The notes below the pieces were generated by a model, which worked only from the letters and a program-made list of their open reading frames with translations, searched no databases and had not been told where the DNA came from. The position numbers and the translations under genes are program-made. A stretch of 64,000 nucleotides of DNA from assembly GCA_026770575.1 (NCBI GenBank), contig MU657186.1, positions 266,030-330,029 on the forward strand. Direction: 5' to 3'. Within the stretch, counting starts at the first letter, position 1. The number at the start of each line of letters is the position of its first letter. This document shows, one piece after another, positions 43,101 to 53,500 of this stretch. The stretch is from Pelagophyceae sp. CCMP2097 (Eukaryota > Sar > Pelagophyceae).

Positions 43101-44314
43101 GCGCGCCGACGGTGACGAGGAGCTTGGCGTCTTCGCCCTTTGAAAAGTCGAGATGGAGCACGCCCGCGACGTGCACGCCGCGCAGCGTCGAGAGCACCTC
43201 CATCGTGTTCGCGGACCACACCACGACCTTTGGCGAGACGCCCAGCTGGCCGGAAGCGACGAGCGTGTCGCTGCCGGCGCGGTGTAATCGGAGGCATTCA
43301 ACGACGTCATCGTGCGCCGACAAGAACCGCTGCGCGCGGTTCTGTACGTCCAGGACGACGCATAAAGATCCGGCGGGGTACGCGACTTCGCCGCGGGAGG
43401 TGTACCACGCGTTCTGGCGCCTCTGCGCGTTGAAGCCGTGGCACCACTCTAGAGTGAGGGCCTCCTCTGGCGCCGCCGCGTTCAATGCCGGCGCTTGCCG
43501 CGGCTCCAAAAAGGGCACCGCAGTCATCCAGGGCGGCAGGCCGTTGGCCCCTTTGGCCGCCGCTTCTATGCGAAGGCGCGCCTCGTGGCCGCCGTCGGCG
43601 TCCGTCGCCGCGGCATGCTTCCAGTTCCGAGCCGGCGCCGAAGCCTGGAAGGCGAGCTGCTTGTCGAGCTTGCGGTCTTGGGCAAAGTCCAAGGGGAGGC
43701 CCTGGAAGGCCTCGGCGATGTCGGAATAGTACTCGAGCCATGCGACGATTTCGGGCGTCGAGGCGCAAAATAGGGTAAAGTCGTCTTTGGATATCGTGGC
43801 GCCGTCGATCGACTTTACGCCCGCAAACGCGGCGACGGCGACTCTTTCGACGTCCGTCTCCGCGGGCATGTCGATGCCCGAGAGCTTGCAGAGCCCGGAC
43901 ATGGTCGATCTTAAAGCCAGGATGGTCTCGTCTACCGTGAGCTGGCCAGACTCGTCAAAGTCGTAAATCGCAAAGATGAACTGCACCTTTTGCCGCGTCG
44001 ACATGCCCGAGACGACCGCCAAAGCGCTGAGAAACTCCAGAGCGTCGACGAGCCTGCGTTTCCACGTCGAAGAGACGTCGAAGAGGTTTGGGACCACTCA
44101 CTCGTTGTGGTCGTCGTCAAACGTTGAGAAGAGGTTCTTCGACAGGGCGTCGAGCTTCTTCTCCGTATAGCCCAAAAAGTCCTTGAGCACGACGCGCAGC
44201 ATCTCGACCTAGGGCGCGGTGACGGCGGGCGGCGCGGTGCGCGCTCACCGTCTCGTCCCTCGTCAGGCCAAAGCCCTCGGCGATGTCGTTAAACGCCCCC
44301 CAGAGCTGGTGCAT
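37142..44314 (-). CDS. Giant EMAP-like (EML5/6-type) protein: EF-hands plus three HELP-WD40 modules
   Basis: Starting at ATG 44314 (MHQLWGAFNDIAEGFGLT), two small exons lead into one of the longest open stretches in the window. The N-terminal 100 residues hold two canonical EF-hand loops: DDDHNELVDALE (about 53-64, split by an intron) and DFDESGQLTVDE (about 89-100). Three modules follow, each beginning with a W-C/A/V-HG-F/V HELP-like motif and a YPAG/FAAAG/LPAG strand and then 10-13 WD40 blades (for example TVRVWSVSLRALL, SPDGRRLLVGMGG). Module starts are near 43450, 41230 and 39070. The join between the two large exons (about 39560-39610) is uncertain. Total length is roughly 2,300 aa. EML proteins bind microtubules; calcium control through the EF-hands is inferred. 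Confidence 0.85.
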
Positions 44315-45044
44315 GCTCCGGTGCGGGACTACGAGACGCGCAGTCGAGACGCGGGGCTCTCAAAGTGCAGCGTGGGACGCTGGGGGAGGGGTCGTCGCAT
44401 ACTGTTGACATAGTGCCTACGAGCCGCGAGTCGCGACGGCTTTCTCGCGGGTCTCAATACCCGGCAATCGGCAGATGGTAAAGTGCTCTCCCGTCTCCAG
44501 AGGGTACATCGCCGTCGACGGACGAGGGCGCTCTCTCCACCGTCTCCGCCGCCGTGCCTGGGTCGTTGAAGCGGACGCCGGGACGTGCAGCGCCACGGGC
44601 AGCAGCGGCGCGCGGCCGATTGCCTGGCCCATCGCACGGGGACGATGGCGGGCTCAGCCCGGCCGTCGAGCGCGCACCGACGAGCCGTCGAGCGCGAGCC
44701 TAGCGCTTTTTTCAAGCCGCAGTGGACAGCCCATAACCCTCGCCGAAGTGAGCGTGAACATGGGGCTCTTTGGTCCCAGGCTCCTCGCACCGATACTGCG
44801 CGAAGGGAGGCAGGTGCTGGCACTTCGCAGGCTTTCGAATCGAATCTATAAAAAAAAAGAGTACGGCCGGCTATCTGCGTCACGGTTCGGGCGAGGTCGT
44901 GGCTCGGCCGAGGAGTCGTTGCAAGGATCCCAAGACGCGAGAAATTTCGAGCGTTCCTTGCCGCGCGCGGCGGCTGCTGCGGCCGGAGAACTCTATTTCA
45001 ACGTTTGATCCCGCCCCCCGCGCGCGCGGGTACGCGCCAGCGCC
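44315..45044. other. Divergent intergenic region between EML and DUF389 genes
   Basis: Possible further upstream EML exons: a minus-strand stretch reads MYPLETGEHFTICRLPGIET near 44455-44510, and MRRPLPQRPTLHFESPASRL near 44340-44400. I cannot connect them in phase. Otherwise nothing recognised. Confidence 0.35.
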
Positions 45045-46472
45045 ATGGTGCAGCGGCTGGTGCGCGTGACGGTGCCCGAAGAGCAGCGTGGGCGGCTGGT
45101 GCCCTTTGTGGCGAGTCTGCCCTGGGTCTCTTCGTTTGACGTGGCGCAGTCGATGCGCGTGGTCCCCAGCCGCGGCGACGAGGCCGTCAGCGGCGTCGCC
45201 GTGGCGACGGTGGTCATCTCCTTCAAGGTGCGCGGGCTGCACCTGGGGCCGGCGATCAAGGCGCTGAAGTTGCAGGGCGTGGGCGGCGAGTTCGGGGCGA
45301 TCGACGTCCTGGACGTCCGCGCGTCGAGCGAGCAGCTGCCGCGCGTGGACCGCGGCGGGGGCAGCGCGTGCTGCCCGTCGATGCACGACCGCCTCTCGAC
45401 GATGGAGATTGACGCGGCGATCAATTCGGATTCGCACCTGACGGCGGATCATTGCTTCTTCGCATTCATCGCCTCGCTCATCGCCGCAGTCGGCATGCTC
45501 ACCAACTCGAGCAGCGTCGTCCTTTCCGCATCGTTCCTCTCGCCTTTGATGACCATGCTCCTCGCCGCGACGTGGGGCTTGTGCGTCCACGACGCCGCTC
45601 TAGTCCGAAGAGCCGCGCGCAACGCCGCCATGGACGCCGCCATCTGCCTCGGCGTCGGCGCCGCCGCGGGGCTCTTCGTCGGCGCCATCCTACCCTACGA
45701 CCGCGCCGGCCTGGAGACGCCGGTGACGCACACCGATAGAGGCGGCTCCGTGTGGTCCACGCTCTCGATCAACACGACGGCCATCCTCGCCCTCGGGCCG
45801 CCCATGTCCAACGTCGCGCTGTCCTCCGTCGTCGCCGTCCTCTCGGGCATCGGCGTCGCGCTCGGGTACTCTGGCGGCACGTCTTCCGCGCTGGCCGGCG
45901 TGGCAATGTCGGCGTCGCTGCTGCCGCCGCTGGTCAACACGGGCCTCATGTGCGCGCTGGCCGTCTTCTACCCCGAGGCGCGCAACCTGCGCGGCGACTC
46001 GCTGCCGCGCATCGCCGGATTTTCGCTGTGCATCTACGCGGTCAACGTGTTTTTCATCGTCCTCTTCGCCGTCATCACCCTCAAGCTCAAACGCGTCGGT
46101 GGGGCCACGCTCCGCGCAGCCAAGCGCAACTTCGCGCCGACGCCCGCCGCGCGCGCCTGGCTCCGCGGCGCCGTTGGGACGACCAACGCCTACGCCCGCG
46201 TCGGCACCGGCGAGCCGCGACCGCTCACGCCGACGCGCGCGCCCGAAAATGCGCACGACGCGCCCGGCGCCGCGCCGCGGCCCCGCTTTGAGGCGTACGC
46301 CCCGCCCACCGCGCAGCGCGCCGCGGCGGCGCGCGCCGCCGCCGCCCCGCCGGCCGCGCCGCGCGCCGCCGCCGTCGGCAACCCCCTCGTCACGGACGCA
46401 ACGTCGAGGCATCGCGCCGTCCGGGGGGGCGACGACCTCAAAGTGCCGCTCGTCGGGCCTGACGTGTCTTGA
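45045..46472 (+). CDS. DUF389 multi-pass membrane protein
   Basis: An intronless frame of 475 aa. The first 110 residues form a small alpha/beta domain (LVRVTVPEEQRGRLVPFVAS). The DUF389 core then has about six hydrophobic segments, including CFFAFIASLIAAVGMLTNSS, SASFLSPLMTMLLAATWG and the family-typical Gly/Ala/Leu-rich AGVAMSASLLPPLVNTGL near the middle of the core. The C-terminal 120 residues are Ala/Pro-rich and cytosolic-looking. DUF389 proteins are widespread in bacteria and protists and have no settled function. Assignment to the family is firm; transport activity is not established. Confidence 0.85.
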   Translation: MVQRLVRVTVPEEQRGRLVPFVASLPWVSSFDVAQSMRVVPSRGDEAVSGVAVATVVISFKVRGLHLGPAIKALKLQGVGGEFGAIDVLDVRASSEQLPRVDRGGGSACCPSMHDRLSTMEIDAAINSDSHLTADHCFFAFIASLIAAVGMLTNSSSVVLSASFLSPLMTMLLAATWGLCVHDAALVRRAARNAAMDAAICLGVGAAAGLFVGAILPYDRAGLETPVTHTDRGGSVWSTLSINTTAILALGPPMSNVALSSVVAVLSGIGVALGYSGGTSSALAGVAMSASLLPPLVNTGLMCALAVFYPEARNLRGDSLPRIAGFSLCIYAVNVFFIVLFAVITLKLKRVGGATLRAAKRNFAPTPAARAWLRGAVGTTNAYARVGTGEPRPLTPTRAPENAHDAPGAAPRPRFEAYAPPTAQRAAAARAAAAPPAAPRAAAVGNPLVTDATSRHRAVRGGDDLKVPLVGPDVS

Positions 46473-46667
46473 CCACGGACGGGCGCTCCACCGCGCGGCC
46501 GCGCCGCAAGGGGGACCCGCCCCAAGTTACTTCAATTTTATTAATCCGCCGCTTCTCACGCGACGACGCTCTCACGCGACGACGCGCCACCGTCGAGAGT
46601 CTGAGCCGATGGATCCGCCGTGTAATGTAGAAGGGCGGCCGTGCGGCGCAGCGCGGCGGTCCGTTTT

Positions 46668-47667
46668 TTAGATGGGCGAGAGACCGAGGAGGCGGGCGAG
46701 GAGGAGGGCGGTGATGGCCTTGCGCGACATTGGCATGGCCTGGGCGTTTCGGACCGCGGCCTGGGCGTCCCAGGGCTGGCCGCCGAGGTCGTAAATGGTC
46801 TTGCCCAGCATTCCAAGGGACATCAACGACCCCATGTTCATCTTCGACGCGAGGCCGCCCGACGGCGCCGCCGCGTGGGGCGAAGATGCGCGGGGAGCGC
46901 CTTCGGTAAAGGCCGCGTTGAGCGACGTCCCAAAGGGCCGGCCCGCGCGCCTACGGCAGCGTCCGCGCCGAGTCTACGAGAGGCGCCACTCACGCGTCTT
47001 CGAAGCCGAGGGAGTAGCCGTCTCCCGCCGGCGCGGCCTCGCCGAAGTCGCCCGTGGGCGGCGCATAGGAGGAAAAGTTTTGCGCCGCGGCGGACGTCGA
47101 ATGCATCAAGCTACCCACGATTGCGGCGGCGAGCATGGCCACGAGGAAGGCACCGAGGGCCTGCTTCTGAGAGAGTTCGCGGCCCGTGGCCTTGTGGATC
47201 GTCTGCGCGACGAAGGCTCCCGCGGCCTCGACGCCGGCCTTGGCGCCGGCTTTGCCTCCCCCCGCAGCTTTAAACGCGGGCACGCTCTGCAGCACGACGA
47301 TTCCCGCGAACGCGGCGATGGCCAAGGCGCGGACGACGCCGGCTTGGCGGCAGAGGAAGAGGAAGGCCAAGAAAACAAACGCGGCCTCCTTGGCCTGGAC
47401 GCCCGGGGGCAGCATGGCCTCCGCCTTTTTCAGATAACCCAGCGCCTGGCCCTTGTAGTCCTCGAACATGTCCATGGGCGACTGGGCCTCGCCCTCTGGG
47501 ATTTCCAGGACGTTGCCGGGCTTTAACGCGATTACGGAGCCGTCGTCGAGTTTGACGTTGTACCGGCCTTTGTCGTCGTCCCAAGATAACGCTACACCCC
47601 GCTTGCCGTTCAAATCCGCGCGGGACAGGCCGTCCACCTTGACACGCTTGCCCACGTACGGCGCCAT
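46668..47667 (-). CDS. Membrane protein with SH3-like N-terminal domain
   Basis: Two exons (46994-47667, 46668-46950; GT-AG) encode 318 aa. The N-terminus (GKRVKVDGLSRADLNGKRGV followed by WDDDKGRYNVKLDDG and ALKPGN) is an SH3/KOW-like strand motif common in algal proteins. Hydrophobic segments follow (EAAFVFLAFLFLCRQAG, RALAIAAFAGIVVLQSV, GAFLVAMLAAAIVGSLM). The C-terminal exon ends with SRKAITALLLARLLGLSPI. No enzymatic motif is seen. An ER or plastid membrane role is possible but not supported by anything specific. Confidence 0.65.
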
Positions 47668-47846
47668 CGCAAAGCCGAGTCCCGAGTCGAAGTCCAGTCG
47701 CGACGACACGCTCGCCGAAAGAAGAAAACCTGGGCTTTCAAGTTGGCCAATCGGGAGCCCGCGCGGGCCCGACCATTGAAATATTATTTTGAAATATTCT
47801 AGATCTAGAAGCAGAAGCGCCTCCGCCGCACGCGCCGCGCCGCGCC

Positions 47847-48786
47847 ATGGGCAAGGGCGGCCACGGCTTCCACGGCGGCCACGGCTTCCACGGCCACGGC
47901 CACCACGGGCACGGCTTCCACCGCGGGCCTGGCTTTGGCGCGCGGCCGCTCGCAGGTGGCCTCGTCGCCGGCGCGATCCTCGGCGGCGCCGTCGCACGGC
48001 GAGCCCGGCCGGCGCGCTACCACGCCTACCCGCATCGCGTCGTCGTCGTCCAGTGAGCGCCTCGGGGTCGTCGCTGCGACTTTATCGTCCCGTTTCGGCT
48101 AGGCCGCCGCCGACGGTCGTCCTATCGGCCGGCGAGAGGTACGTCCAAGTGCAGCGGCCCCATGGCGTGCCGCCGGGCGAGGCCATCGAGGTGCGGCCCG
48201 CCTCTTCGGCCAGGCGGCCCGACGGGCTCGACGCAGGTGACGATCGATGGAGCGAACTACTACATATCAATCCCAGAGGGCGTGCCCGAAGGCGGCCTCT
48301 TCAACTGCAGGGTGCCGACGGCCGCCGTCCAGACTCCGGGCAGCGTCCTCGATCTTCGAAGAGACCCTCAGAAGCACGCAGGCCGCCAGAGATCGCAAAG
48401 GCACCTTTTAGGCGCAGCCCGCCTACGCGGCGGCGCAGCCCGCCTACGCGCCGCAGCCCGCCCACGCGCCGCAGCCCGCCGCCTACTTCGCCGACGGCGG
48501 GGGCCGCGCCGAGTTCGACGGGCTCTTCGCCCACGAGGTGCAGCCCGCCCCCTACGCGACGCAGGCCACCGTTGCGGCGCAGGCGGCGTACGCACCGCCC
48601 GTTGCGCCGGTCCAGCAGTACGTGGCCCCCGCGGCGCAGCGCTACGTGCCCGCCGCCGGGCCGCCGCCGGCGTACCAGGCCCCGGCCCCGCTGCCGCCGG
48701 GCTGGGAGGAGAAGGCCGCGCCCGACGGCCGCAAGTACTTTGTCGACCACAACATGCACACCACGCACTGGGACCGCCCCTGCTGA
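47847..48786 (+). CDS. WW-domain protein with His/Gly-rich N-terminus
   Basis: Four exons (47847-48052, 48103-48190, 48237-48311, 48412-48786) keep phase and encode 247 aa. The N-terminus is a Gly-His array ([19 protein letters not shown]) followed by a small hydrophobic patch ([15 protein letters not shown]). Two related beta-strand segments come next ([19 protein letters not shown] and [20 protein letters not shown]), then an Ala/Pro/Tyr/Gln-rich linker. A C-terminal WW domain ([20 protein letters not shown]...THWDRP) has both signature tryptophans. The WW domain should bind proline-rich ligands. Exon 1 also reads as a stand-alone 69-codon frame if the intron is retained. Confidence 0.75.
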
Positions 48787-48858
48787 GCGCCAAACGAGGA
48801 GCCGAGAAAAAAGCCCACCCGAAGAGGCCGCCTTGAGCGCCGTGATTGCGCACCATGG

Positions 48859-48985
48859 TCGTATCTTTGTAGATATCCCACACATTCAAAGAACGGCGCG
48901 TCGCGGGTCTTCCGGGCCGCGGGGGTTCTTGCGGCGCTTTGTGATCCGGACGTCTGCGCACGACGCGAAGACTTGCTCGTGGACC
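48859..48985 (+). repeat. Dispersed 117-bp repeat, copy 1
   Basis: The segment beginning GTAGATATCCCACACATTCA (48869-48985) matches 52088-52204 with a single mismatch seen. The match extends left through GTCGTATCTTTGT with an 8-bp indel. It lies about 80 bp after the stop of the WW gene. Confidence 0.85.
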
Positions 48986-49199
48986 CATAGTCCCCGCGCC
49001 GCGAGAGGACGGGTGGACTCATAGTCCCCGCTTTCATTGAATGAGCTTTGAAGTCTGCGTCGAGGGGAAGGTGTGTGTGTGTGTGCCCCAAAACGGTGCG
49101 GCTGTGAAACGTCGCTCTCGAACGAAGCGGGGATTGCTGCTCCTGCGAGGTTTTGGACTCCGTGACTCGGTGCGCAACATCTGAGGTTTTAAGAGATCG

Positions 49200-50780
49200 T
49201 TTTAAGAGCCCCCTGCCCGCAGGTGCGGGGGCCGCTCGCGGCACCGCCGCGGTCGCGACCCTGGCGGCGTAGAGACGTGACCCCAAAGCTGCGCGTGCGC
49301 GCGGCCTCGGAGTGGAGCAGGTCCGCGGCGAGCCTTGAGGCTTTGATCTTGTTCTGCGCGCGCGGAAGCATCTTGTCGTAGTACGCGGCGAAACTGAGGT
49401 CCCAAGCGCCCGCCGCCGCGGCCGCTGCGAAGCGTCTTCGGATGCGCCGTCCTCGAGGCTCGCGGATGCAGCGGCGCCGCCGAGGTCCGAGTCGTAGAGG
49501 AGGCGGCCGAGCTCCGAGGCGTCGATGAGGGCTTGGTGCGCGCCTCGCCGCGTCGCCTAGCGCGACGCCCGCGGGCAGGCGGCCGCGGAGCACCGACGGG
49601 TCGTCGGGTTCGCGGTCGACGATTGGGTAGCCCGCGACGTCGCCCGGTGGCTTCGACGAGCGCGCGGCAGACGGGCAGCGACCACGCGTCGATGACCTCC
49701 AGCGCTTTCCGGCGCAGCGCGGCGCAGCGCTGCGTGCGGTCCGCCTCGTCGACGACGCCATGCTCGGCGATGGGCCACGACAGCTGCCACATCGTCGCGC
49801 CCTCCTCCGAGTCAAAGGGCATTGCGCGGAGCCGTCCACAGCCTCGAAAACGATGTCGCCAAACGTCCGTCCATTGGGTGGCCACGTCGATGCATCGTCG
49901 CCGGCGTCCAACAGCGGCAGCTTGGCGTAGCCGAGGCAGACGAAGACGCCCGCGCTGCGCGATGTAGTGTCGTCCGCCGAAGACGCGGCGCGGCAAGCGG
50001 AATGCACGCCGTCAGCGCCGACGACGACCGACGCGGCCACGCGGACCGTGGCGGCGGCGCTGTCGCCCGTGGGCCACCAGCCGTCGAACCACTCCGACGC
50101 CGGCGGTGTCGTCGCTTCAAAGTCGAGGTCGAACGTTTCGTCGCCGCCTTCTTCAGCTGGTGCGACGTCGCGCGCGGCGCGCGGCGCGTGCCCCCAGCGC
50201 ACCGTGCCCGCATCGAGGCGCGCCAGGAGCAGCGCACGGAGCGCGTCGCGGGGTAGGTGGATGGCGTAGTTCTTCGCCTCGGCCTCGGCCTGAACGGAAT
50301 CGCCCTGCGCCTCGTCGCCCGGCGGCTGCTGCGGCCGCTCCGAGTCGCCGTGGACGCCGAGGACACGCGCCTCGAGTGCATCAAACGCGACGCGGCAGTC
50401 CGTGTACGACGATGCCTCTCTCGCGGACTCGAGCGCGCCGAGGCCACGGAGCGCGCGGCCGCCCTGCTGCAGCGTCAGCCCGTACCCAGGCCGCCTTTCT
50501 TCAAAAGATACTCGCGCTCGTAGACTCTGACCGCCATGCCGCGCTGCTGCAGGCACAGCGCCAAAGCGAGGCCGCCGATGCCGCCGCCAACGATCGCCTA
50601 CGCGTCGGTGGCTCGGTCGGCGGCTCTTTCGGTGGCCTTTTCGGTGGCTCGTCCGTGCTCGCACAGAACGTCGGAGCTCCAACGCACGATCGGGCTGTCG
50701 ATGGTGCGCCGCGCGACTTGGGACTCGAGGAGGCCGTAGCCGTCGCATCTTGCGCACTTGATCGAGGGCCGCGTGTCGTC
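49200..50780 (-). pseudogene. FAD-dependent monooxygenase, broken by several frameshifts
   Basis: Minus-strand segments add up to an FAD/NAD(P)-binding hydroxylase. AIVGGGIGGLALALCLQQRG is the N-terminal dinucleotide fold; RRPGYGLTLQQGGRALRGLG, VVVGADGVHSACR (the DG motif) and LRAMPFDSEEGATMWQLSWP follow, then AGYPIVDREPDD and VALGDAA. The frame slips by one base at three places (near 50510, 49825 and 49655) where no GT-AG or GC-AG intron fits. The usual stretch after GDAA (HPMSPFKGQG-like) is missing, with HQALIDASELGRLL following almost directly. This is either a decaying gene or a locally poor assembly. A CxxC-type segment (KCARCDGYGLLESQ) lies upstream near 50720-50760 and may be a 5' exon. 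Confidence 0.6.
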
Positions 50781-51189
50781 GCGGTGCCGACTGCGCCGCT
50801 TCGCGAAGACGGCGCCGTGTCCCTCGCGGTCGGGGGCAGCGGAAGTGCGCCGCCGGGCGCGGCACCGCGCCGCAGAGGCGCTGCGCGGCGCAGTCGAAGC
50901 CGCGGCACTTTACAAAGAACGAAAACCTCGTCGCGACGCAAAACCCGCGCCGCATCAGCGCATCCGCGGCGAGGCCTCATTCGAGGCAGTCTGACCGCCG
51001 GAGGGAGGCCGAATCGATCGAGTACTCGAGCGCGCCGCACAACTCTTTGAAATCCACGGTCGCTCCGGAAAATCGCCGAAAAGACCGGTCGCCAAAGTCG
51101 TTGGTCTGGCTTTCGAATTCAAACTCTCAGTAGAGAATCAAAGCTTTTGACGCCTCGTAGAACTGCCTGCGCGTACTGGAATCTCAGCG

Positions 51190-51945
51190 ATGATGGCCAG
51201 CCCCAAGCGCGCCCTGGAGCTGTCCGGACCCTCTGTGGAGGCCCCGCCCTCGACGTCGATGGATGGTGGCTCGCCTGCAGGCGAGGCATCGTCGGACGCT
51301 GAAGCTTCGCCCGTGGTGAAAAAGGCCAAGGCCGCGCCCACCGTCGCCTGCACGGAGTGCGGCAAGATGTACGCCACCAAGGTGACGATGATGCGACACG
51401 TGGCCAATGTGCACGACGCGGAGCGCGGCGTGGCGGCGGCCGCGGACGAGGCGCGCGCGGTCGTGGCGGCGGCGCTCGCGCTGGACGTCGACGATTCAGC
51501 GAACCAGAGCGTTGCCGTGCTGGTGCAGACGTGCAAGACGCTGCAGGCGGCGCTCCGGGGCGCCGCGGCGACGTCGTCGGCGGCGACGGCGACGGCCGAC
51601 CACTTAGCGGGCCCCGGCGCGGAAGCTCAAGCGACAAAACTCAAGCAGATCATCTCGCGGGGCCTCAAGGCGCAGATGGTCTGGAGCAACACCATGAAGC
51701 ACGGTAGCAAGAAGTTGAAGTTCACCACGTTGACAACCGAGGCCGTCTTCCGCGCGCTCGTCGCGGGCCGCGCCGTCACCGGCAAAGCCAAGCTCACCGT
51801 CAAGTGCGACGACCTCGCCGCCATGCTCGACGCCAGCCTGAGCAAGAGTTTCCGCTACTCGTACTGCGACGTCCGGGGCGGCGAGACCGTATCCTTCTCC
51901 CTCGCCACCGGCGAGCTCGTCGTCTCCTGCTTGTTTGGCCAGTAA
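51190..51945 (+). CDS. C2H2 zinc-finger protein (251 aa)
   Basis: Intronless frame starting MMASPKRALEL. A nuclear-localisation-like KKAKA precedes one C2H2 finger (CTECGKMYATKVTMMRHVANVH, quoted here up to 20: CTECGKMYATKVTMMRHVAN). The remainder is an Ala-rich helical region and a conserved-looking C-terminal domain (QMVWSNTMKHGSKKLKFTTL, ASLSKSFRYSYCDVRGGETV). Probably DNA-binding. Its 3' flank carries repeat copy 2. Confidence 0.7.
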   Translation: MMASPKRALELSGPSVEAPPSTSMDGGSPAGEASSDAEASPVVKKAKAAPTVACTECGKMYATKVTMMRHVANVHDAERGVAAAADEARAVVAAALALDVDDSANQSVAVLVQTCKTLQAALRGAAATSSAATATADHLAGPGAEAQATKLKQIISRGLKAQMVWSNTMKHGSKKLKFTTLTTEAVFRALVAGRAVTGKAKLTVKCDDLAAMLDASLSKSFRYSYCDVRGGETVSFSLATGELVVSCLFGQ

Positions 51946-52067
51946 TAGCCCGTGCCTTCTTTAAAGATGGAATTGTTGTGGACCAGAGCGCACCGGTGGG
52001 ACTGGGCCCCTCCTTCGGATGGGCGGCGTCAAGGAGTTTCTGGGACTCCAGCGCAAGACCGTCGACG

Positions 52068-52204
52068 AGTCGTATCTTTGTACAATTGTAGATATCCCAC
52101 ACATTCAAAGAACGGCGCGTCGCGGGTCTTCCGGGCCGCGGGGGTTCTTGCGGCGCTTTGTGACCCGGACGTCTGCGCACGACGCGAAGACTTGCTCGTG
52201 GACC
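52068..52204 (+). repeat. Dispersed 117-bp repeat, copy 2
   Basis: Near-identical to copy 1 (48859-48985), same orientation relative to the upstream gene, about 120-140 bp after the zinc-finger gene's stop. Copy 2 contains an extra ACAATTGT next to the shared GTATCTTTGT. Confidence 0.85.
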
Positions 52205-52277
52205 TTGAGTCCCGGCGTCGAGGGGCGTGCGTGTGTGCGAAGGTGTATTAGTTAAGCGGGTACGATTCGCAAGGAAT

Positions 52278-53390
52278 CTAGTGCCTCTTGCCGAGCGCGT
52301 CTGCGACGATGCCGGCGCAGGCGACGGTGACGCCGGCCCAGCCCATGCCGTTGAGCTTGTGGCCCTTGAGCACGATGGACAGGAGCACGGAGAAGATTTT
52401 GCGCGTCGTCGTGACCGTCGTGCAGACCAAGGGGTCGAAGTTTGCGATGGTGTAGAAGATGAACGACTGGCCCACGGCGGAGCAGACTGCGACTTTGAGG
52501 ATGGCCGTCAAAATGATGGGGTTCGCGACGCAAAACGCCGTCCCCCTTTGCACCTCGCCTCGCGCGAGGGCAAAGGCGGATGCGGTGGCGAGCATGTAGA
52601 GATTGGTGTAGAACATGTAGTCGTACGGCTGCGGCTTGACGCCCACGGCCTTTGTTTCCGTCTTGATCCTGTTCTGCACGCCGCCCGTGATGCCGTCGAA
52701 GACGAGCGACGAGACGATGAACGCAAAGCCCAAGTTGGACGACGAACCGCTCGCCTTCTTCTTGGACATGGAGACGAGCGCCGTGCCCGCGACGATGGCG
52801 AAGACCTGGGCGCACTGCCGCGCCGAGTACGACGCGCCGCCGAGGAGGAGCGACCCGAGCATCACGGGCACCATCTTGCCCGACTTGGCCAGCGTCGCCA
52901 CGGGGAACGACACGCCGTTGGCCAGCGCGGCGTTGGTGCAGTACTTTGCAAAGACCTGCGTCGCGCCCGTGCACGCGAAGAGCTTCTGCGGGAGCGCGCG
53001 CGCGCCCGGCGTGAGCCAGAGGCCGATGCCGCCGACGAACGTGTTGAAGACGGCCTCGAGGACCTGGAGGAACCACACCTCCTTGAACTTGGAACCGTCG
53101 GCGCTCGTGTAGAGGAAGACGTCCTCCTGCAAAGAGCCGTAGTAGAGGAACGCCGCGTAGATGCCGCCCGCGCCCAAGATGAGCTTCAGAGGCTCAGACA
53201 GGACGACCGCACCGCCCGTGATCCTGGCCACCGCCGCGTCGCAGGCTGCGACGCCTCGGGCGGCGCCGATCGGCGTCGCCGGCGCGAGCGCCGCCCGGCG
53301 GCTGAGCGCTTTCGAGGCGCGCTTCGGCGCGAGCTTCGAGACGTCTGCCGCGCCAAGCGCGCAGAGCGCGAGCACCTTGACGAGGAGCAT
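52278..53390 (-). CDS. Nucleotide-sugar transporter, SLC35B/UAA family
   Basis: Intronless, 370 aa, about ten hydrophobic helices. Family blocks are ANGVSFPVATLAKSGKMVPV (the Lys-Ser/Cys-Lys-M-x-P motif), FIVSSLVFDGITGGVQNRIK, YDYMFYTNLYMLATA, and TTVTTTRKIFSVLLSIVLKG with the C-terminal NGMGWAGVTVACAGIV. It ends with a basic C-terminus (GKRH), which can act as an ER retention signal in such carriers. SLC35B members move UDP-sugars, PAPS or ATP into the ER or Golgi lumen; the substrate cannot be decided. The Ala/Arg-rich first 45 residues may be a targeting extension. Confidence 0.85.
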   Translation of the reverse strand: MLLVKVLALCALGAADVSKLAPKRASKALSRRAALAPATPIGAARGVAACDAAVARITGGAVVLSEPLKLILGAGGIYAAFLYYGSLQEDVFLYTSADGSKFKEVWFLQVLEAVFNTFVGGIGLWLTPGARALPQKLFACTGATQVFAKYCTNAALANGVSFPVATLAKSGKMVPVMLGSLLLGGASYSARQCAQVFAIVAGTALVSMSKKKASGSSSNLGFAFIVSSLVFDGITGGVQNRIKTETKAVGVKPQPYDYMFYTNLYMLATASAFALARGEVQRGTAFCVANPIILTAILKVAVCSAVGQSFIFYTIANFDPLVCTTVTTTRKIFSVLLSIVLKGHKLNGMGWAGVTVACAGIVADALGKRH

Positions 53391-53500
53391 GGTGCCGGCC
53401 GGGACCCTTCTTCAAGTCTCTCGAGCGAATCAGCTCGCCGAAAAAGATCTTTAAAACGATTCAAAACTTTTGGGGATCAACTGGCGCGCGCCGCGCGGGG

